Below are positions 41,641 to 48,991 of a stretch of 48,991 nt of DNA, one piece after another; position 1 is the stretch's first letter, and the number at the start of each line of letters is the position of its first letter. The position numbers and the translations under genes were made by a program. The DNA lies in contig NZ_AOJL01000060.1 in assembly GCF_000337035.1 (NCBI RefSeq), positions 41,466-90,456 of the forward strand. The letters are read 5' to 3'. The DNA is from Halorubrum coriense DSM 10284. Its GTDB lineage: Archaea; Halobacteriota; Halobacteria; Halobacteriales; Haloferacaceae. The notes under the pieces are model-generated. The model worked only from the letters and a program-made list of their open reading frames with translations, had not been told where the DNA came from and did no database searches.

Positions 41641-44007
41641 ATGTCCGCGCCTCGGCAACGACGAGCGGAGATGATTGGGGGAGTCGCGCGCGAACTGCGC
41701 GCCGAGGCCGAGCGGACGAACGAGCGGCGCGTTCTCGTGCTGGCGGGCGACCGCGACCGCGCGATCGACGCGGCCTACGACGCGGTCGAGTCGGTCGGCC
41801 TCGCCGACGAGGCGGTCTCGCTCGTCTCGACGCGGGATGGGTTCCGGTTCGAGGAACACCGCCCGCGGAGCGCCGACGAACTGCTCGGACGCACCCGCGA
41901 GGCGGTGGTGCTCGACTGCCACGAGCGGTTCGTTCCGAACGCGCTCGGCCGAGCGGTCGGAGCCGTCGACGGCGGCGGGCTCCTGATCCTGCTTACCCCT
42001 CCGCTCGACGACTGGCCGGCGGTCCGGGACCGCTTCGACGACTCGCTCGCCGTGCCCCCGTACGACATCGGCGACGTGACAGGGCGGTTCCGCGAGCGCC
42101 TCGTCGGGACGCTCCGGACGCACCCCGGCGTCGCGGTGGTCGCGCTCGGCGACGACCCGGAGGGCGACGCCGTGGTGCGCGACGGCCTGACGGGAGCGCA
42201 ACCCGTGGGCGGCGCGAATCGCGCGGGGGCGGGCGACGACGCCGAGCCGCGGCGCGCGCCCCCGGGCGCGACGTTCCCCGCGAGCGCGTACACCGCTTGC
42301 CTCACCGCCGACCAATCGCGGGCGTTGCGGGCGTTCGAGGCGCTCTCCGAGCCCGGATCCGCTCTCGTGGTCGAGTCCGACCGAGGGCGCGGGAAGTCGA
42401 GCGCGGCCGGGTTGGCGGCCGGCGCGCTCGCGCTCGGGGGCGACGAGGTGCTCGTCACCGCGCCCGCGTTCCGGAACGCCGCGGAGGTGTTCGCGCGGGC
42501 CCGAGAGCTGATCGCGGAGGAGACGGGCGACGGCGAGGGCGGCGCGGTCGACCGGAGCGGCGAGGGCGGCCGGGGCGGCGACGCGGACGGGCGCGAGCTC
42601 CGAACGCCGGCCGGCGGTCGCGTCCGGTTCCTGCCGCCCGCGGCCGCCGCGGCGGTCGCCGGCGAGGCGGACGCCGTGATGGTCGACGAGGCGGCGGCGC
42701 TCCCGGTGCAGCTCCTAGAGGGTTTTCTCGGCGCGCCCGCGGTCGCGTTCTGTACGACGGTCCACGGCTACGAGGGGGCGGGCCGGGGGTTCGCGGTCCG
42801 GTTCCGGGAGCGGCTGCTGGACTCACGGTTCGCGGTCCGCGACGTGCGCCTCGACGAGCCGATCCGGTACGCGCGGAACGACCCGGTCGAGGCGTGGGCG
42901 TCGCGGGCGCTCCTGCTGGACGCCCGGCCCGCGGTCGACGACGCGGTCGCGGACGCGTCCGTCGGCGACGCGACGTACCGGGCGCTCGACCCGGCGGCGC
43001 TGCTCGCGGACGAGACGCTGCTCGGCGAGGCGTTCGGGCTGCTCGTCGCCGCGCACTACCGGACGGAGCCGAACGACCTCGCGCGGCTGCTCGACGCGCC
43101 GAACCTCGTCGCGCGGGCGCTGGTCGCCGACGGGCGCGTCGTCGCGGTCGCGCTCCTCGCGCGGGAGGGCGGGCTCGACGCCGGGACGCGGCGACGGATG
43201 TACGAGGGCGAGCGCGTCCGCGGCAACATGGTTCCGGACGTGCTCACGAGCCAGTTGCGCGACGAAGACGCCGCCGCGCCGCGCGGCCTGCGGACGGTCC
43301 GGATCGCGACCCACCACGCGCTCCGGGACGCCGGGTTCGGCTCGCGGCTGCTCGACGAGGTCCACGCGGAGTTCGGCGGCGAGCCGACCGGTGACGGCGC
43401 GGAACCGGTCGACTACTTCTCGGTCGGCTACGGCGCGACGCCGCGCCTGCTCCGCTTCTGGAAGCGGGCGGGGTACCGGATCGTCCACCTCTCGACGAGT
43501 CGCAACGAAGCCTCTGGCGAGCACTCCGCGATCATGCTGTGCCCGGAGACCGCGGCCGGGCGCGACCTGCTCGCCCGCCACGCCGTCGCCTTCCGAGACC
43601 GCGAGCGCGACGGGCTCTCCGACGCGCACCGGGACGTCGACCCGGACGTGATCCGCGGGGCGCTGGGGGCGTGTTCCGCGCCCGTGCCGGTCGATCTCAC
43701 CGAGACCGAGTGGCGCTCCGTCGTCGGCGCGTCGGTCGGGCCGGGGATGTACGACAGCGCGCCCGGGGCGTTCCGCGACCTCGCGCTCGCGGCGCTGGTC
43801 GAGGGGACCGACCTCGACGACCGGGCGGAGCGCCTGCTCGTTCGGAAGGTCCTCCAAGGTCGGCCGTGGGAAGCGGTCGCCGACGACCTCGGGTTCGTCT
43901 CGACGAGCGCGTGTATGCGCGCGCTCGGCGACGCCTACACCCCTCTCGTGGAGCGGTACGGGACCGACTTCGCGCGCGAGGAACGGGAACGGTTTATAAA
44001 CGACTGA
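41641..44007 (+). CDS. tmcA: tRNA(Met) cytidine acetyltransferase TmcA
   Basis: A 788-residue RNA helicase-acetyltransferase that makes N4-acetylcytidine, in bacteria at the wobble base of elongator tRNA-Met. The N-terminal domain is followed by a helicase-like module with Walker A ESDRGRGKSSAAG (Lys252) and Walker B VMVDEAAALP, then a GNAT acetyl-CoA binding segment RIATHHALRDAGFGSRLLDEVH and a C-terminal tRNA-binding region (VDYFSVGYGATPRLLRFWKRAGYR). ATG 41641 gives full length; ATG 41671 is an alternative. An acidic Asp/Glu/Gly-rich insert near residues 295-320 interrupts the helicase domain. Archaeal homologues are known to acetylate many RNA sites. Confidence 0.93.
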   Translation: MSAPRQRRAEMIGGVARELRAEAERTNERRVLVLAGDRDRAIDAAYDAVESVGLADEAVSLVSTRDGFRFEEHRPRSADELLGRTREAVVLDCHERFVPNALGRAVGAVDGGGLLILLTPPLDDWPAVRDRFDDSLAVPPYDIGDVTGRFRERLVGTLRTHPGVAVVALGDDPEGDAVVRDGLTGAQPVGGANRAGAGDDAEPRRAPPGATFPASAYTACLTADQSRALRAFEALSEPGSALVVESDRGRGKSSAAGLAAGALALGGDEVLVTAPAFRNAAEVFARARELIAEETGDGEGGAVDRSGEGGRGGDADGRELRTPAGGRVRFLPPAAAAAVAGEADAVMVDEAAALPVQLLEGFLGAPAVAFCTTVHGYEGAGRGFAVRFRERLLDSRFAVRDVRLDEPIRYARNDPVEAWASRALLLDARPAVDDAVADASVGDATYRALDPAALLADETLLGEAFGLLVAAHYRTEPNDLARLLDAPNLVARALVADGRVVAVALLAREGGLDAGTRRRMYEGERVRGNMVPDVLTSQLRDEDAAAPRGLRTVRIATHHALRDAGFGSRLLDEVHAEFGGEPTGDGAEPVDYFSVGYGATPRLLRFWKRAGYRIVHLSTSRNEASGEHSAIMLCPETAAGRDLLARHAVAFRDRERDGLSDAHRDVDPDVIRGALGACSAPVPVDLTETEWRSVVGASVGPGMYDSAPGAFRDLALAALVEGTDLDDRAERLLVRKVLQGRPWEAVADDLGFVSTSACMRALGDAYTPLVERYGTDFAREERERFIND

Positions 44008-44030
44008 GCGGATCAGCGGCGACTAATTAT

Positions 44031-44254
44031 AACTGGATCTGCGGTGGCGCGTGCCTGCGAGGCCGCTTCGCGGCCGAGTAGCACGCGCGAGGGACGCGGT
44101 GAGCGACGCGGGCGACCGGAGGGAGCCCCGAGCGAACCGCGAGGCTGGGGAGGCGTGAGGCCGCGGTCCCGCGAGCGGAGCGAGCGTCCGTCGGCCCCAC
44201 GACTGGGGCTTCGGAGGTGTCGTCTGTCGGTTCACACGCGAGCGTTTATCAGCG
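44031..44254 (-). repeat. Dispersed structured non-coding repeat, copy R4 (inverted, shortened)
   Basis: On the minus strand this copy has CTGATAAACG 42 nt before AGCCCCAG, as in R3. The long first stem of R2 and R3 is replaced by a short hairpin GCCCCA-GTCG-TGGGGC (44194-44209 on the plus strand). The GCCTCCCCAGCCTCGCGG block and the tail are kept: outer stem GCGCGTGC (44047-44054)/GCACGCGC (44081-44088) around GGCCGC-TTC-GCGGCC (44061-44075). It lies between the 3' end of tmcA and the 3' end of the ferredoxin gene. Confidence 0.8.
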
Positions 44255-44296
44255 AACAACTCCGTCCGCAGCGGAGAAAACGAGACGTTCGGCGGC

Positions 44297-46845
<2,549 letters not shown>

Positions 46846-46892
46846 ATGAGCGACGCGTCGGCGGTCGTCGGCAGGGAGTCGAGGGGATCGCG

Positions 46893-47132
46893 GTGGTAGG
46901 ACCCATCTCCGAGGCGGAGCGGGACGCGGGGAACCGGAAGATCAAGCTCGTGTTACTCGCCATCGTCACGGCCACGCCGCCGCTTATCGCCCTCCAGTTG
47001 GACCCGTCGCCGGTCGAACTGCTGGCCGCGGCCGGAGTCGGGTTCTGTCTCGGTCTCGTGATCGTGTGGTACCTCGGCCGGCTCGCGGCGGAGTTCGCCG
47101 GAAGCCAAGTGCGCTCCCGCCGTCGGCGCTGA
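46893..47132 (+). CDS. Small two-helix membrane protein
   Basis: A 79-residue protein with two transmembrane helices (about 18-35 and 42-62) and a basic C-terminus (SQVRSRRRR). The start is GTG 46893. An ATG 47 bp upstream (46846) opens a 17-codon frame that stops at 46899, overlapping this start; either it is a short leader or a frameshift has split a longer N-terminus. I do not recognise a family; the helices and composition make it a probable gene. Confidence 0.55.
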   Translation: MVGPISEAERDAGNRKIKLVLLAIVTATPPLIALQLDPSPVELLAAAGVGFCLGLVIVWYLGRLAAEFAGSQVRSRRRR

Positions 47133-47148
47133 GTCGACCGGTCGCCCC

Positions 47149-47280
47149 CCGGTCTCCGCGCCCCGGGCCGACTCGGCGAGATCACCCGCTCGGTCGCCCG
47201 CGACGGCTCGCTAGTCGGCCCCGGTCTCCGCGCCCCGAGCCGACTCGACGAGGTCGCCCGCCCGGTCGCCCGCGACGGCG
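47149..47280. repeat. Tandem 72-bp duplication across the surE stop codon
   Basis: GGTCTCCGCG and the following ~58 bases at 47149-47208 recur at 47221-47280 with about seven mismatches. The offset is 72 bp, so the copies are in frame. One copy lies inside surE and the other directly after its stop (47211-47213). On the minus strand both encode RAVAGDRAGDL-ESARGAETG. Confidence 0.85.
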
Positions 47281-48080
47281 CGCGAACTCGACAGCGGCGA
47301 GATGCTCACCTCGCCCTCGACCGCGGCGCGTCGGTCCGACCCCGGGTCGTCCGGGACGTCGCCGCGCAGGAACTCCCGCCAGAAGCGGTCGCGGAGCTCC
47401 ATCCCCATCTCGCCGCGGCGCTCGCCGAACTCCCAGCCCTCCGGGACGTTCTCGTCGTCCGGCCCCTCCTCGCCCGGTCGGAGCTCGATCACGTCGAAGC
47501 CGCGGGCCGGCTCCGTCAGCCGATAGGTGGGGTCCGCCGCCGCCTCGTCGTCCGCGGCCGGGACGTTGACGTTCAGCACGTCCGCGCCGAACGGGAGCCG
47601 TCCCGCGTCCGTCCGACCGAGGAGGTCGGCGACGACCTCGCCGGCGACCGCGAAGTCGCCGTTGTCGAGCGTCGGCGGCACGGGGAGGTTCCCGCGGTCG
47701 TACAGCGAGACGGCTATCGCGGGCGTCCCGAGGAACGACGCCTCCATCGCGGCCCCGACCGTGCCGGACTGCCCGAGGATGTGCGCGCCGATGTTCGGGC
47801 CGTGGTTACAGCCGGAGACGACCACGTCGGGGTCGAGCCCGAGCGCCACGTCCGCGACCGCGACGCAGTCCGCCGGGGTCCCCTCCACCGCGTAGCCGCG
47901 GTCCGTCTCGGTGTAGTCGACCGTCGTCTCCCACCACGAGCGCGCGCCGCCGACGCCCGACTGGTTCGTCGCGGGCGCGACGACGGTCACGTCGTGGTCG
48001 CGGGAGAGGGCGTCCGCGAGCGCCCGGATCCCGACGGCGTCGATCCCGTCGTCGTTGGTGAGCAGGATCTCGGTTGTCAC
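47211..48080 (-). CDS. surE: 5'/3'-nucleotidase SurE
   Basis: A 289-residue metal-dependent nucleoside monophosphate phosphatase. The active site LLTNDDGIDAVG starts at residue 6 (N9, D10, D11), NQSGVGGARS carries the conserved Ser, and VVSGCNHGPNIGAHILGQSGTVGAAMEASF holds the remaining metal-site Asn and oligomer contacts. The last ~25 residues (AVAGDRAGDLVESARGAETGAD) are an acidic tail of which the same code is repeated downstream of the stop. SurE acts on damaged or surplus nucleotides in stress survival in bacteria; in archaea the substrate is unproven. It is divergent from the CPSase small-subunit gene's end. Confidence 0.94.
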   Translation of the reverse strand: MTTEILLTNDDGIDAVGIRALADALSRDHDVTVVAPATNQSGVGGARSWWETTVDYTETDRGYAVEGTPADCVAVADVALGLDPDVVVSGCNHGPNIGAHILGQSGTVGAAMEASFLGTPAIAVSLYDRGNLPVPPTLDNGDFAVAGEVVADLLGRTDAGRLPFGADVLNVNVPAADDEAAADPTYRLTEPARGFDVIELRPGEEGPDDENVPEGWEFGERRGEMGMELRDRFWREFLRGDVPDDPGSDRRAAVEGEVSISPLSSSRAVAGDRAGDLVESARGAETGAD

Positions 48081-48245
48081 GTCTCACGGTGCGAGGTGAC
48101 GGGAGAAAACGTCGCCGGTACGGGGCGGGGGAAAGGCGGGCGCGGACAGAGAGGCGAGCGGGGGCCGGGCGTCGCGGACGCCGGCCGGGTGGTACTCCGA
48201 GCGGTCAGTCGGGAGGGCGGCGGAGCGGGACCGTGGACCGCGGGA

Positions 48246-48991
48246 TCAGTCGGCCGCGAGGCGGCGCGACGAGGTCGCGAGGTCGAGCACCTCGTCGAAG
48301 AAGCCGAGCGAGTCGTGCGGGCCGGGGTTCGCCTCGGGGTGGTACTGGCGGGTGATCACGTCGAGCTCCTCGCTGTCGAGCCCCTCGACGGTGTCGTCGT
48401 TGACGTTCACCTGCGTCACCTCCAGCGGGCCGGTGTCGTCGACCGTGTAGCCGTGGTTCTGGGTGGTCATCACGACCTTGTCCGTGCGGAGGTCCTTGAC
48501 CGGCTGGTTGACGCCGCGGTGGCCGAACGCCATCTTCTCGGTCGAGCCGCCGAGCGCGCTGGTTATCACCTGCTGGCCGAGGCAGATGCCGGCCATCGGG
48601 AGGTCGCCGGCGAACTCGTCGACGACCGCCTGAGCGGCGACGAAGTTCTCCGGGTCGCCCGGGCCGTTCGAGACGAAGAGCACGTCGGGGTCGACGGCGG
48701 CCACGTCCTCGGCGGTCGCGTCGTACGGGAGGACGTGGACGTCCGCGCCGCGCTCGGTGAGCGAGGAGATGATCGAGCCCTTCGCGCCGCAGTCGAGCAG
48801 GGCCACGTCGACGTCGCCGCCGCCCTCGTGGACGGTCGGCTCCGCGACCGACACCTGCGCGCCGATGTCGACGTGGTCGCTCATCGGCTTGCACGCCTCC
48901 ATCTCTTCGACCGCGTCCTCGGGGGTCGCGTCCGGCCCGGCGGCGATTCCGCAGGCCATCGCGCCCTCCTCGCGGACGGTGGTGACGATCT
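48246..48991 (-). CDS. carA: Carbamoyl-phosphate synthase small subunit (5' end beyond the window)
   Basis: The C-terminal 248 residues of the glutaminase subunit that supplies ammonia for carbamoyl phosphate in arginine and pyrimidine synthesis. The class I glutamine amidotransferase domain has the nucleophile Cys in GICLGQQ, the His in QYHPEANPGP, the GHRGVNQPVKDL segment, and NGPGDP near its start. The window ends inside the N-terminal domain (IVTTVREEGAMACGIAAG), so the start and about the first third are missing. The stop codon is at 48246-48248. Confidence 0.94.
   Translation of the reverse strand, partial: IVTTVREEGAMACGIAAGPDATPEDAVEEMEACKPMSDHVDIGAQVSVAEPTVHEGGGDVDVALLDCGAKGSIISSLTERGADVHVLPYDATAEDVAAVDPDVLFVSNGPGDPENFVAAQAVVDEFAGDLPMAGICLGQQVITSALGGSTEKMAFGHRGVNQPVKDLRTDKVVMTTQNHGYTVDDTGPLEVTQVNVNDDTVEGLDSEELDVITRQYHPEANPGPHDSLGFFDEVLDLATSSRRLAAD

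Overview
The window is GC-rich archaeal chromosome from a halophilic euryarchaeon (Halobacteria), most likely Halorubrum or a close relative; the genus is an inference. The evidence is archaeal genes (glycerol-1-phosphate dehydrogenase, PriS, GINS, ribosomal protein S19e, HMG-CoA synthase, TmcA), very acidic proteins, Tat signals on redox proteins, a halocyanin, a PGF-CTERM tail, and TATA boxes 22-33 nt upstream of start codons without ribosome binding sites (leaderless transcripts). About 46 protein genes are supported. I see no tRNA, rRNA, CRISPR array, transposase or integrase.

Layout. 1-5.4 kb: the broken end of a dispersed repeat, an FAD oxidoreductase, Hsp20, two small proteins, then a radical SAM/metallo-hydrolase pair. 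5.4-11.1 kb: a HAD hydrolase and a respiratory cluster: two membrane proteins of unknown role, a membrane-anchored halocyanin, a split cytochrome b (b6-like plus subunit IV-like) and four small membrane partners. The likely Rieske partner lies 18 kb away (29.1-30.0 kb). 11.2-20.3 kb: an NAD-kinase-like protein, membrane proteins, an M28 peptidase, a DUF420 protein, glycerol-1-phosphate dehydrogenase (lipid backbone), a LysE-type exporter, a DUF2103 protein and a Get3/ArsA ATPase. 20.7-24.3 kb: PriS and GINS (replication), then a beta-CASP nuclease. 24.8-29.1 kb: an IMPase, a zinc-ribbon protein, a PGF-CTERM surface protein and small proteins. 30.2-36.5 kb: PEP carboxylase, a MOSC protein, a NikR-like regulator, S19e and HMG-CoA synthase. 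36.5-39.9 kb: two large pilin-like surface proteins. 40.2-49.0 kb: a nucleoside phosphorylase, UPF0179, TmcA, a zinc-ferredoxin relative, GluRS, SurE, and the start-truncated small subunit of carbamoyl-phosphate synthase at the right edge.

The most notable unexplained structure is a non-coding repeat present as four copies (1-76 partial, 20.4 kb, 26.2 kb, and 44.1 kb inverted). Copies differ in sequence but keep base-paired stems: the inner hairpin changes on both arms together. Two copies, plus a tandem 5' fragment beside one of them, carry a TATA-like box exactly 42 nt before a conserved AGCCCCAG. That looks like a family of transcribed, structured non-coding RNAs, or a mobile element that needs the structure. 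Other points of interest are a zinc ferredoxin that has lost the zinc-binding histidines, a tandem duplication across the stop codon of surE, and a perfect 17-bp-arm hairpin upstream of gltX.
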